From Flavobacteriaceae bacterium (lineage in GTDB: Bacteria; Bacteroidota; Bacteroidia; Flavobacteriales; Flavobacteriaceae), in the NCBI GenBank assembly GCA_021739635.1, contig JAIPBH010000007.1, positions 1 to 64,000 on the forward strand: a stretch of DNA of 64,000 nucleotides, given 5' to 3'. Made by a program: the position numbers and the translations under genes. Every line of letters starts with the position of its first letter. Position 1 is the first letter of the stretch. Under the pieces are notes generated by a model, which did no database searches, was not told the DNA's origin, and saw only the letters and a program-made list of their open reading frames with translations. Positions 24,335-33,550 of this stretch are shown here, one piece after another.

Positions 24335-25234
24335 ATGCTTACTTCTAAAAAACGCTTAGATAACGCCTATAAAACAGCTAAAGTTGTTGAGTTTAATAAT
24401 AACTCAAAATTTATTCTGTTTAGTGATTGCCACAGAGGAGACAACAGTTTTGCCGATGATTTTGCCAATAACCGTAATATTTACTTTCATGCGTTAAAGC
24501 ATTATTACAACAATAACTTTATTTACTGTGAACTAGGTGATGGTGATGAGTTATGGGAAAACCTTTCATTCAAATCTATTTTTGAAGCCCATAAGAATGT
24601 GTATTTGTTGATGAAACAATTTTATATTGAGAATAGATTGCATATTATTTGGGGAAATCATGATATGGTATATAAAAACCCATTTTATGTCAAAAAATAC
24701 CTTTCAAACTATTTTGATGAGAAAACTGGTGAAGATGTTGAATTATTTAAAGACATCACTTACCAAGAAGGCATCATTTTAAAACATTCTGAAACACAAC
24801 AAGAACTGTTTTTAACTCACGGTCATCAAGCCGATTGGTGGAATTATTTATTCTGGAAATGGAGTCGTTTTATGGTTAGAATTCTTTGGAAACCATTAAA
24901 TGTTATGGGAATTGCTGACCCAACAAGTCCAGCCAAAAACTACAAAGAACTCATTAAAGTAGAACGCAGAATAAAAAAATGGATTGCTGATAATAATAAT
25001 TTAATAACTGTCGTTGGGCACACACACAGACCACGATTTTCGCAACCTGGAGAAATAGCCTTTTTTAACGATGGAAGTTGTGTACATCCCAGAAGTATTA
25101 CTGGTATTGAAATTGAAAATGGTGAAATCTCTCTTATTAAATGGCAAATTTCAACAAAAGAAGATGGCACACTTCAAATAATAAGAGATATTCTTGAAGG
25201 CCCAAAAAAACTGATTGATTATAAAACAGAATAA
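24335..25234 (+). CDS. Calcineurin-like metallophosphoesterase
   Basis: A 299-residue metallophosphoesterase. The five metal and phosphate motifs are in order: FSDCHRGD, GDGDELWE, GNHD, THGHQAD and GHTHRP. Downstream segments (WWNYLFWKWSRFMVR, FNDGSCVHPRSITGIEI) suggest a membrane-associated enzyme resembling UDP-2,3-diacylglucosamine hydrolases (LpxH/LpxG-like), but the match is not strong enough to name the substrate. There is no signal peptide. It lies 23 bases before the chitinase gene, with which it may be cotranscribed by chance. Confidence 0.85.
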   Translation: MLTSKKRLDNAYKTAKVVEFNNNSKFILFSDCHRGDNSFADDFANNRNIYFHALKHYYNNNFIYCELGDGDELWENLSFKSIFEAHKNVYLLMKQFYIENRLHIIWGNHDMVYKNPFYVKKYLSNYFDEKTGEDVELFKDITYQEGIILKHSETQQELFLTHGHQADWWNYLFWKWSRFMVRILWKPLNVMGIADPTSPAKNYKELIKVERRIKKWIADNNNLITVVGHTHRPRFSQPGEIAFFNDGSCVHPRSITGIEIENGEISLIKWQISTKEDGTLQIIRDILEGPKKLIDYKTE

Positions 25235-25257
25235 CCTAATTTTATAAAGAAGAAAAT

Positions 25258-26457
25258 ATGAAATATATAAAATACTCTCTTTTTTTAGTTTTTATATTAT
25301 CTATGTCTGTAATAGACATGCATACAAGTGATGTAAAACATCAAAAAAAACAGCCTTTTACTATAATGGCATATTATGTCCCAGAAAAAAATTACAAACC
25401 AGAAGAACTCCCACTAAATCAACTTACACATATTATTTTTTCTTTTAGTCATGTCATTGATAATGAAATGAAATTTAATAATGATTCTAATTACAAAAAA
25501 CTCAATCAATTAGTAGCACAAAGAAAAAAATATCCTAATCTTAAAATTATGATAGCTTGTGGTGGTTGGGGATCAAAAGGTTTTTCAGATATGACGTTTA
25601 ACACAGAAAATCGTCAAAAATTTGTGCAAAGTGTAATTGATTTTAACAAAAAACACCAATTAGATGGCATAGATATAGATTGGGAATACCCGTGTATTCC
25701 TGCCGCCAATACTAAAGCGCGACCAGAAGACAAGGAAAACTTTACACTTTTAATGAAAGAACTTCGAATAGCTTTAAACACTTTAGACAGAAAACAAACC
25801 TTAACATTTGCCTCAGCCGGCTGGAAGTCTTATTATAAAAACATAGAAATTAATGAAGTGATGAAATATGCTGACTATATGAATATCATGACCTACGATC
25901 AGATAAGTGGAAGTTCACCATTTACAGGTCATCATACTCCTCTTGGTTGGATAAAGCCTGAACATTTCAAAGATTCGCTGGTTTCCGGTTTTTATGAAGA
26001 AATGAAAATACGGGATGCCAATCATGGTGTTGAATACGAAACAGGTTCTGCTGAAATGATTATTGATTATTGTATTTCTCAAGGGATTAATTCTAAACAA
26101 ATTGTGATTGGTGCAGCTTTTTATGGGAAAGCATGGAAAGGAGTGTCTCCAATTAATAATGGATTATATCAAACTAATAAAGGAGCTTTTGGGACGAGTG
26201 CTTACAAGGATATTAGAGAAAAGTATGAAAATGATAAAAATTATAAAAGGCATTGGGATTCTGTAGCTAAATCACCATATTTATTTAATGCAACTGATAG
26301 TATTTTTATTACTTATGACGATACAGTTTCTGTTAAACTGAAAACTAAATATGCTATAAAGAATAAATTAGGCGGTATTATGTTTTGGCAACTTGGTCAA
26401 GATGTTAAAGAAAAAAACAGCCTTTTAAACGCTATTTATAAAGCTAGCAAAAATTGA
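25258..26457 (+). CDS. Glycoside hydrolase family 18 chitinase
   Basis: A 399-residue GH18 enzyme that hydrolyses chitin or related GlcNAc polymers. The catalytic motif DGIDIDWE is at residues 136-143 with Glu143 as the acid/base, and the substrate strand CGGWGSKG is at 101-108. Later TIM-barrel strands MNIMTYD and GGIMFWQLGQD are also present. The N-terminal hydrophobic stretch is a signal peptide, so the protein is exported. It has no type IX sorting domain and no carbohydrate-binding module, so it is probably periplasmic or attached and acts on oligosaccharides. The two-exoglutamate insertion domain of larger chitinases is present (about 290-350). Confidence 0.92.
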   Translation: MKYIKYSLFLVFILSMSVIDMHTSDVKHQKKQPFTIMAYYVPEKNYKPEELPLNQLTHIIFSFSHVIDNEMKFNNDSNYKKLNQLVAQRKKYPNLKIMIACGGWGSKGFSDMTFNTENRQKFVQSVIDFNKKHQLDGIDIDWEYPCIPAANTKARPEDKENFTLLMKELRIALNTLDRKQTLTFASAGWKSYYKNIEINEVMKYADYMNIMTYDQISGSSPFTGHHTPLGWIKPEHFKDSLVSGFYEEMKIRDANHGVEYETGSAEMIIDYCISQGINSKQIVIGAAFYGKAWKGVSPINNGLYQTNKGAFGTSAYKDIREKYENDKNYKRHWDSVAKSPYLFNATDSIFITYDDTVSVKLKTKYAIKNKLGGIMFWQLGQDVKEKNSLLNAIYKASKN

Positions 26458-26461
26458 AAAA

Positions 26462-26797
26462 TTAGCTCTCAGGAGCTAATTCTACTTCTAATCCATGAAG
26501 TTGGGCTGTAATAGGAATTTGACAACCTAATCTGCTGTTTTGCTTTACATAAAATGCTTCAGATAACATAGCATCTTCCTCATCTCCTATTTCTGGTAAT
26601 TCCGTATTACTAAGTATATAACATTGGCAAGAAGCACACATGGCCATCCCGCCACAAACACCTATAGTTCCTTCAGGAGCTAATTCATAAGAACGAACAA
26701 CTTCCATAAGGTTCATAGCCATATCAGTTGGAGCTACAATATGGTGTTTTGTTCCGTCTCTATCTGTTATTTTTATAGTTATATCTTGCATTTTCAA
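26462..26797 (-). CDS. Adrenodoxin-type [2Fe-2S] ferredoxin
   Basis: A 111-residue plant/adrenodoxin-like ferredoxin. The cluster cysteines are C48, C54 and C57 in CGGMAMCASC and C92 in RLGCQIP. An extra C59 is next to the cluster. The length and the LGCQI ending match the mitochondrial/bacterial Isc-type ferredoxins that serve Fe-S assembly or hydroxylases. It converges on the chitinase gene with 4 bases between the stops. The start could also be the second Met (26791). It stands alone and is not in the nuo operon, whose terminator lies between the two. Confidence 0.92.
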   Translation of the reverse strand: MKMQDITIKITDRDGTKHHIVAPTDMAMNLMEVVRSYELAPEGTIGVCGGMAMCASCQCYILSNTELPEIGDEEDAMLSEAFYVKQNSRLGCQIPITAQLHGLEVELAPES

Positions 26798-26895
26798 ATA
26801 GGTTTTTAAGGGCTTTTTCTTATTGTTTTCAATAAAAATCTTTAAAAATTATACGAAATAGCTGCAAAAATAATATTTAAATTTAAATAAAAAAA

Positions 26896-26920
26896 TATTC
26901 CTATTAAAACAATAGGAATA
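26896..26920 (-). terminator. Terminator of the nuo operon
   Basis: A perfect 10-bp stem TATTCCTATT / AATAGGAATA with a 5-base loop. On the minus strand it is followed by a T-rich run. It lies about 94 bases past the last gene of the operon. Confidence 0.7.
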
Positions 26921-27013
26921 ATAGAATAAATGTATGATAAAAACGTTTACAGATAGGAATATAGGTGAATTCCAGTTTTAATTTAGTTAAAAAATGTTGA
27001 AAATTTACAGCGA

Positions 27014-27346
27014 CTAAGATTTATCGCCGTTATTCCAATACTGCGGATTGGTATCTTCTGAGCGTTGTTCCCAATAATCTTGGTTTACTTTTTTACCGTC
27101 AAAAGTTTTTAATTTTCTTTGGTATACCCAAATGGTCGGATTGAAAACCATATCAGTAACTGCAACAGTAAATAATTGTGGATCGTCTTCTACTTTCTTT
27201 TTGTCTTCTTCAATGATAACTTCAAATCCATTATGCTCAAGCAATCGTTTTAAAAACTCTTTTCGGTTTTCAGAAACGCCTTTTTCAACAAAAGTGACTC
27301 TTGTTTCTTCAATACTTCCAAACATATGACTTCCTGATAATGGCAT
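27014..27346 (-). CDS. Conserved hypothetical protein at the end of the nuo operon
   Basis: A 110-residue soluble protein without signal peptide or cysteines. It begins with MPLSGSHMFGSIEETRVTFVEKGVSENR, has a predicted alpha-beta layout (FLKRLLEHNGFEVIIEED, LFTVAVTDMVFNPTIWVYQ), and ends in a polar WEQRSEDTNPQYWN tail. I do not recognise the family. It begins only 5 bases after the nuoN stop and precedes the operon terminator, so it is cotranscribed with complex I. A role as assembly factor or accessory subunit is possible but is inferred from position only. Confidence 0.75.
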   Translation of the reverse strand: MPLSGSHMFGSIEETRVTFVEKGVSENRKEFLKRLLEHNGFEVIIEEDKKKVEDDPQLFTVAVTDMVFNPTIWVYQRKLKTFDGKKVNQDYWEQRSEDTNPQYWNNGDKS

Positions 27347-27351
27347 AATCT

Positions 27352-28779
27352 TTAATTTAAATGTTTACTTAATTCAAAAATATAATCATATAATGGACTA
27401 TACAAACCTAAAACCAAAATACCAATAACGGTTACTAAAAGCCCTAATTTCATATATAATTTATTTTTAAAATATGGAATAGCTTGATCACTGGTTCTTA
27501 AAAACATAGCCCTTACTACTAATAAATAATAGTAAAGTGAAATAGTTACATTAACAACCGCTAAAAATACTAATAAGTAATATCCTTTACTAGCTGCAGC
27601 TGTAAACAAGAAAAATTTACCAAAAAAACCTGCTACTGGTGGAATTCCAGCTAAGGAGAACAAAGCCAGCATCATGACCAAACTTAAGTTGGGATTGGTT
27701 CTGTATAACCCTTCATAATCATTCATGTTTTCTTTACCTGTTTTTAATGAAATGGCTTGAACCACGCCAAAAGCTGCTAAATTTGAAAAGACATAAATCA
27801 TTACAAAATAAATAATAGTAGCCGTTCCTAATTGGTTTCCAGTCATTAATCCTAACAAAATAAAACCTGCTTGTGCAATAGATGAAAATGCTAAAAAGCG
27901 TTTCATGTTTTGTTGACGCAAAGCGAATAAATTACCTATAAACATGGTTGCTAACGCGACAACATAAATGATGTTCTCCCAAACGTGCATCAAGTTTTTA
28001 AATACAGTAAACAATAAAATCATGAGTATAAAAACGGCTGCTCCTTTTGAAATAACTGATAAATAAGAAGCGACGCTAATAGGTGCTCCTTCATACACAT
28101 CGGCAGTCCAAAAATGAAATGGCACTAAAGATATTTTAAAAGCTAATCCAGCAAAGAATAAAATAAATCCTAACAAGGTTAGGTTTGTAGATGCAATCAT
28201 CGTGATAATATCATCAAAATAAATAGAACCCGATGTGGCATACAACATGGATATTCCAAACAAGGAAACGCCAGAAGCTAATGCAGCAGACAAAATAAAT
28301 TTAATTCCAGCTTCACTAGATATTCTTTTGGTAACTTCAAAAGCAGCTAATGCAGCCACTGGCAAGGTAGAAAGTTCCAATCCTAAATAGAACATTAAAA
28401 AATCTCCTGCGGAAATCATAAAATACATGCCTAGTAAAGAAGAAAACAACAGGATGAAAAACTCTGTACCTTTATTATTATCTACTATTTTTTCTTGCAA
28501 CCAATCTGCTGACTGAAGTAATAAAATAAAAACGCCTACATTAAGAACATTTTTAAAGAAATGTATTAATCCATTGGTATGAAACATACCACCAAACCAA
28601 CTGCTTGTTTCTATGGCAAAAAAGCCAACTATGGTATTAATTCCGAATAAGAAAATAGCCAAGTGAACAATACTTTGTTTTTTGGCTTTAGGCAATGAAA
28701 TTTCTGCAACTAATAACAATAATATAATTGTTAAAAGTATCATCTCTTGTCTCATTAATAAAAAGCTACTAAAATTCAT
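27352..28779 (-). CDS. nuoN: NADH-quinone oxidoreductase-like subunit N
   Basis: A 475-residue antiporter-like membrane subunit of complex I with about 14 helices. The conserved core is present: GLELSTLPVAALAAF, the lysine helix EAGIKFILSAALASG, and SLAGIPPVAGFFGKFFLF. In the complex it forms one of the three proton-pumping channels. The N-terminal hydrophobic segment fits the family. It is the last nuo subunit gene in the operon, 19 bases after nuoM. Confidence 0.96.
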   Translation of the reverse strand: MNFSSFLLMRQEMILLTIILLLLVAEISLPKAKKQSIVHLAIFLFGINTIVGFFAIETSSWFGGMFHTNGLIHFFKNVLNVGVFILLLQSADWLQEKIVDNNKGTEFFILLFSSLLGMYFMISAGDFLMFYLGLELSTLPVAALAAFEVTKRISSEAGIKFILSAALASGVSLFGISMLYATSGSIYFDDIITMIASTNLTLLGFILFFAGLAFKISLVPFHFWTADVYEGAPISVASYLSVISKGAAVFILMILLFTVFKNLMHVWENIIYVVALATMFIGNLFALRQQNMKRFLAFSSIAQAGFILLGLMTGNQLGTATIIYFVMIYVFSNLAAFGVVQAISLKTGKENMNDYEGLYRTNPNLSLVMMLALFSLAGIPPVAGFFGKFFLFTAAASKGYYLLVFLAVVNVTISLYYYLLVVRAMFLRTSDQAIPYFKNKLYMKLGLLVTVIGILVLGLYSPLYDYIFELSKHLN

Positions 28780-28798
28780 TTTAGTTATCTGTTTAATT

Positions 28799-30289
28799 TT
28801 ATAATACCCCTTGAATAAAAGGTTCTAAACTTTTCATAATCATGTCACTTAACCAAAGTGGAGCGACTCCAATACCAATAACCGGAATCATTAGTAATAA
28901 AATACCCGTTTTTTCATACCATGTTGCTCTTGGTAAATCTTGAACATCATTGGTAATTAATGGTCCCATCATTATTTTTCCAACTAACCTCAGGATATAT
29001 ACTGAAGTCACAACTATTGAAGACACTACTAGAACCGTTAAGACTCTATGAAACGTATCGGGGTTTTGCTGAAAAGCTCCCACAAAAATGTTCATTTCTG
29101 CTACAAATCCGCTAAATCCGGGCAAGCCCAAATATGCTAATCCTGTGATGACATAAATGGCCCCTATAAAAGGTAAAATTTTCATCATGCCTCCTAATTT
29201 TGTAATATCTCGTGTGTGTGTTCTACCATAAATCATTCCTATAAGAGCAAAAAACATTGCGGTTAATAATCCATGAGATAATGATTGAATGATGGCGCCA
29301 TTCCAAGCTATTTTATTTAGGGTTAACAACGCAAACAACACCAAACCTAAATGGCTCACTGAAGCATACGCATTGATATATTTTAAATCGGTTTGCCTAA
29401 TAGCAGAAAAGGCCCCATAAACAACGCCTGTTGCTGCTAAAATAATAAAGAACCATGACCAATGAATGGCGCCAAGTGGCAATAAATACATAGCGACTCT
29501 AAACACGCCATATCCACCTAATTTCATTAACACACCAGCATGTAACATAGAAACTGCTGTTGGTGCTGAAGCATGACCATCGGGCGACCAGGTGTGAAAT
29601 GGAAATAAGGCGCTAATAACTGCAAAACCAATAAACACTAAAGGAAAAAATAATTTTTGTGCTGCCTCTGGAATATTTACTTGAGCAATATCTAGTATAT
29701 TAAATGTTAATGGCCCACCATCAGCATTTGAATTAAAGTAAATTCCTAAAATGCCCACTAATAAAACCGCTGAAGCTGCCATAAGCATTATAGTTAATTT
29801 CATGGCAGAATATTCTCTTGGACCAGAACCCCAAATACCAATTAACAAATACATTGGTATTACGGCAATCTCAAAAAACACAAATAAGGTAAACAAATCA
29901 ATAGAGATAAAAACGCCATACACACCTACCGATAATACAATGAGCGAAATAAAAAATTCCTTAGGCAATTCGCTTGTTTTCCAAGAAATAAAAACACCTG
30001 CCAAAACCACAATAGCTGTTAATAATATTAAAGCCACTGAAATTCCATCAACACCAATATTATAATGAATATTAAAATTTTTAAACCACACAACATCTTT
30101 GGTAAAAACCATGATGCCATCATTAACAGCTCGTTCTTTAAAATAGGCAAACACTAAATTGATTGCCATACCCAATTGAATAATACTTCCAATCATGGAA
30201 ACAACGCGAGTACGTTCCAATCCTTTTGAAAAGACTAAAGCTATAATGGTTAGTACAGGTACAATTATGAAAAGAGTTAGAATATCCAT
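28799..30289 (-). CDS. nuoM: NADH-quinone oxidoreductase-like subunit M
   Basis: A 496-residue antiporter-like proton-pumping subunit. Landmarks are FFEIAVIPMYLLIGIWG with the conserved glutamate, FPFHTWSPDGHASAPTAVSMLHAGVLMKLGG, and YLGLPGFSGFVAEMNIFVG. It has about 14 helices and normal family length. It lies 6 bases after nuoL, in the standard order L-M-N. Confidence 0.97.
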   Translation of the reverse strand: MDILTLFIIVPVLTIIALVFSKGLERTRVVSMIGSIIQLGMAINLVFAYFKERAVNDGIMVFTKDVVWFKNFNIHYNIGVDGISVALILLTAIVVLAGVFISWKTSELPKEFFISLIVLSVGVYGVFISIDLFTLFVFFEIAVIPMYLLIGIWGSGPREYSAMKLTIMLMAASAVLLVGILGIYFNSNADGGPLTFNILDIAQVNIPEAAQKLFFPLVFIGFAVISALFPFHTWSPDGHASAPTAVSMLHAGVLMKLGGYGVFRVAMYLLPLGAIHWSWFFIILAATGVVYGAFSAIRQTDLKYINAYASVSHLGLVLFALLTLNKIAWNGAIIQSLSHGLLTAMFFALIGMIYGRTHTRDITKLGGMMKILPFIGAIYVITGLAYLGLPGFSGFVAEMNIFVGAFQQNPDTFHRVLTVLVVSSIVVTSVYILRLVGKIMMGPLITNDVQDLPRATWYEKTGILLLMIPVIGIGVAPLWLSDMIMKSLEPFIQGVL

Positions 30290-30295
30290 ATTATT

Positions 30296-32215
30296 TTAGT
30301 TTGTCCATAAATAAATAAACACCAATGCGATGATGACAGCTCCCATAACAAATGAAAACGCGTAATCTTGAAACTTACCAGATTGAATTCCTTTAATTTT
30401 ATTAGAAATCAAAATTGTTTTGTTTCCAATACCTTCCATGGTACCGTCTACATATTTTTTATCAAATTTTGCAATGGGTGCCGATATAAGGTTGAAAATA
30501 ATTTTCTTAGTGATGAACAAATAAATTTCATCAAAATAGAATTTATCAGATGCCCATTTATAAAAAGGTCCAAATGCCTTCGCATAGGTATCTGATAAGC
30601 TGTTTTCGTTTTTATAAAATATCCAAGCAAAGAAAATTCCAAATAATCCAACACCAGTTGCAATGGCCGCTAACGGATAATTTAAATGTGCTTCAAACCC
30701 AACTTTATCTGGAGTAATAAATTCACTAAAAGGAATAAATCCTGCCACAACACTTAACAAGGCTAAAACCATTAAAGGAATTGTCATAGATAAAGGTGAT
30801 TCATGAGGTTTATGTTCATAGGTTTTTTCTTTTCCCCAGAATATTCCGAAGTAAATTCTAAACATATAAAAAGCAGTTAGTCCAGCTACAAAAACACCTA
30901 TATAGTAAATAAACTTATTGTGTTCAAAAGCTGCTACTAAAATTTCATCTTTACTCCAAAACCCTGCAAATGGAGGTACGCCTGCAATGGCTAAAGCAGC
31001 TATTAGGAAAGTGATATTGGTAATAGGCATATACTTATACAAACCACCCATATCTTTTAAATAATTACTATGTACCGCATGTATTACAGAACCGGCACCT
31101 AAAAACAATAATGCTTTAAACATGGCATGCGTAAACAAATGAAACATAGAAGCCATATAACCAACACCTTCATGTCCATCGTACCCAGAAACACCCAAAG
31201 CCAACATCATATATCCTAATTGAGACATCGTTGAAAATGCTAAGACACGCTTTATATCGGTTTGAGTAATGGCTATGATGGCTGCAAATAGTGCAGAAAA
31301 TGCCCCAACATAGGCCACAATATTTAGTGCAAATCCGTTTTCAACAAAATAGAACATAGGAAATAATCGAGCCACTAAAAAAACACCCGCCACAACCATG
31401 GTAGCAGCATGGATTAAGGCAGAAACAGGCGTTGGTCCTTCCATAGCATCAGGTAACCAAATATGTAATGGAAACATGGCCGATTTACCTGCGCCTCCCA
31501 TAAATATTAATAAGAGTGCCCATGTGATGACTGAAAGCCCCATAAAGGATGTTGATGCCCCGTTTAATATAACACTTCCTTCTGGATTGTTTAAGGTTTC
31601 AAAATCGTAGCTTCCGGCATAATATCCCATGATTAAAATCCCAATAAGGAATCCTAAATCGGCAAATCTAGTCACTATAAATGCTTTTTTAGCTGCCGAA
31701 ACTGCTGATGGTTTAGTATAATAATACCCTATTAGTAAAAAAGAAGATACGCCTACCAACTCCCAAAAAATATAAATCTGAAATAGATTGGTTGCCAATA
31801 CCAAACCATACATAGAGAATGTAAATAATGATAGATATGCAAAAAACCGTGTGTAACCTTCGTCTCCTTTCATATAACCTCGGCTATAAATATGCACCAT
31901 TAAGGAAACTGTGGATACCACTACAAGCATCATGACTGAAATAGGGTCTATTAAAATACCAATATCAATATGCAATGTTTCTGTAAAGTTCATCCAAACG
32001 CTTTTGTTTACAAATGTTTGGTAAACATCATCAACTTTGCCATCTACTAAAAAGTATTGATAAGCTGTATAAAATGATAGTGCTGCAGAAACAGATAACC
32101 CAAGAACACCTATATATCCTGAGATTGCTGGTTTAATTTTTTGACTATTAAGCCCAAGCAATAAAAATACTGCCAATGGAATTAAAGGAATTAATACAGT
32201 GTAACTAATATTCAT
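30296..32215 (-). CDS. nuoL: NADH-quinone oxidoreductase-like subunit L
   Basis: A 639-residue subunit, the largest antiporter-like membrane protein of complex I, with the C-terminal lateral helix expected from the extra length. Conserved segments are FWELVGVSSFLLIGYYY, FPLHIWLPDAMEGPTPVSALIHAATMVVAG and AIAGVPPFAGFWSKDEI. It carries one proton channel and the coupling helix that spans the membrane arm. It lies 11 bases after nuoK. An internal frame of 75 codons on the other strand is a shadow. Confidence 0.97.
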   Translation of the reverse strand: MNISYTVLIPLIPLAVFLLLGLNSQKIKPAISGYIGVLGLSVSAALSFYTAYQYFLVDGKVDDVYQTFVNKSVWMNFTETLHIDIGILIDPISVMMLVVVSTVSLMVHIYSRGYMKGDEGYTRFFAYLSLFTFSMYGLVLATNLFQIYIFWELVGVSSFLLIGYYYTKPSAVSAAKKAFIVTRFADLGFLIGILIMGYYAGSYDFETLNNPEGSVILNGASTSFMGLSVITWALLLIFMGGAGKSAMFPLHIWLPDAMEGPTPVSALIHAATMVVAGVFLVARLFPMFYFVENGFALNIVAYVGAFSALFAAIIAITQTDIKRVLAFSTMSQLGYMMLALGVSGYDGHEGVGYMASMFHLFTHAMFKALLFLGAGSVIHAVHSNYLKDMGGLYKYMPITNITFLIAALAIAGVPPFAGFWSKDEILVAAFEHNKFIYYIGVFVAGLTAFYMFRIYFGIFWGKEKTYEHKPHESPLSMTIPLMVLALLSVVAGFIPFSEFITPDKVGFEAHLNYPLAAIATGVGLFGIFFAWIFYKNENSLSDTYAKAFGPFYKWASDKFYFDEIYLFITKKIIFNLISAPIAKFDKKYVDGTMEGIGNKTILISNKIKGIQSGKFQDYAFSFVMGAVIIALVFIYLWTN

Positions 32216-32226
32216 GATTAGATATA

Positions 32227-32544
32227 TTAATATTTCATAATTTCAGTGTCTTTAACCTCAACCGAACTAATTTGCCTGTAAAGATTAATGATGATGGATA
32301 CAGCCAAAGCGGTTTCTGCCGCAGCAACTGCTATAATAAAAATGGCAAAAATGACGCCTTGTAGCATATCGGGATATAAATATTTGTTGATAACAACAAA
32401 ATTTACAACCGATGCATTCAATATCAATTCAATTGAAATCAATACCGAAATCAAATTTTTTCTTGTTATAAAACCGTAAATTCCAATGAAAAATAAGATG
32501 GATGTTACTGTTAAAATTTCGTATATACTAATGCCTGCTATCAT
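32227..32544 (-). CDS. nuoK: NADH-quinone oxidoreductase-like subunit K
   Basis: A 105-residue, three-helix membrane subunit. The conserved membrane glutamates are in SIELILNAS and the AAETALAVSI helix (MRP antiporter MnhC-like fold). It overlaps nuoJ by 4 bases, giving translational coupling. Its length is standard. Confidence 0.96.
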   Translation of the reverse strand: MIAGISIYEILTVTSILFFIGIYGFITRKNLISVLISIELILNASVVNFVVINKYLYPDMLQGVIFAIFIIAVAAAETALAVSIIINLYRQISSVEVKDTEIMKY

Positions 32545-33065
32545 AACGCTTCGTTATTTTTGTCATTTAGTTTTCTTCCTTTAGCTATCACAATAGCTCC
32601 AATCATAGAAGCCAAAAGCAGTAAACTTATCACCTCAAATGGCAGTATAAATCCGCCAGCATCATAGCTTAAAAGTTTAGCTCCTATATCATAAGTTGTT
32701 GTTGTAACTTGGTTTTCAACTACATTAAAATCATTATTATAAATAGTATATAAGAAAACAGCTAGACCCAATAAACATAATAAGCCAGTAAGAATTTTTC
32801 TTGATACTTTGGCCATTTCAAGTTCCATTTCAATATGATGAACCAGTAAGACTGAAAATATAATAAGCACTATAATACCTCCAGCATATACTGTAAGTTG
32901 AATAGCTGCTAGAAAATTATAATCAATTAAGAAATAAATACCAGCTATGCCACACAGAACAAATAAGAGGTAAATAACAGAACGAAGCATTTTGCGACTA
33001 CTGACTGAAGCCACAGCAAACACTATAATGATAACCGATAAAATGTAAAATATATATTTTTCCAT
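32541..33065 (-). CDS. nuoJ: NADH-quinone oxidoreductase-like subunit J
   Basis: A 174-residue membrane subunit with five predicted helices. The conserved third helix LTVYAGGIIVLIIFSVLL, with its pi-bulge tyrosine, takes part in the proton pathway. Helices IYFLIDYNFLAAIQL and FEVISLLLLASMIGAIVIAK complete the family pattern. It lies 4 bases after nuoI. Confidence 0.96.
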   Translation of the reverse strand: MEKYIFYILSVIIIVFAVASVSSRKMLRSVIYLLFVLCGIAGIYFLIDYNFLAAIQLTVYAGGIIVLIIFSVLLVHHIEMELEMAKVSRKILTGLLCLLGLAVFLYTIYNNDFNVVENQVTTTTYDIGAKLLSYDAGGFILPFEVISLLLLASMIGAIVIAKGRKLNDKNNEAL

Positions 33066-33069
33066 ATTC

Positions 33070-33546
33070 TTAATCTTCTATACCAGCTTTAACTTTTGAT
33101 CCAGGTCTGTTCAACACTTTTGTTAATTGTGTTCTATCATAGGTTGAATTCTCAAAATTTTGAGCCCAAACAATAGCATCTGTAGGGCATGCTTCAATAC
33201 ACAACCCACACATAGTACACAATCCTAAATGATACACGTGCTTATCAATTTTTTTCTTCTTTTTGCCTGTGGTTTCATCAATAGCTCTGTCCCAGATTAT
33301 TTCAATACTTCCATTTGGGCAAGCAAGCTCACACTTTTGACAACCTGTACATTGATGCTCATTGTTTTCATCATGAGGCATCACCACTTCGCCACGAAAA
33401 CGTTCAAACATTTTTAAAGTAGCCCTGTTATCTGGATATTGTTGTGTAATTGCTCCTTTTCTTGAGGTTAAAAAATACTTTCCGGTAACGCTCATACCGG
33501 TTAGCAGTGTTTTTATTCCTTTATATATATCTGAAAAATAACTCAT
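33070..33546 (-). CDS. nuoI: NADH-quinone oxidoreductase-like subunit I (two [4Fe-4S])
   Basis: A 158-residue ferredoxin-like subunit that carries clusters N6a and N6b. The two motifs are CTGCQKCELACPNG and CTMCGLCIEACPTD. It links the peripheral arm to NuoB and the quinone site. In an enzyme without NuoEFG this subunit, with NuoB, is the most likely place for a soluble ferredoxin to deliver electrons. The N-terminal membrane-binding helix (KGIKTLLTGMSVTGKYF) is present. It lies 4 bases after nuoH. Confidence 0.96.
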   Translation of the reverse strand: MSYFSDIYKGIKTLLTGMSVTGKYFLTSRKGAITQQYPDNRATLKMFERFRGEVVMPHDENNEHQCTGCQKCELACPNGSIEIIWDRAIDETTGKKKKKIDKHVYHLGLCTMCGLCIEACPTDAIVWAQNFENSTYDRTQLTKVLNRPGSKVKAGIED

Positions 33547-33550
33547 ACCT

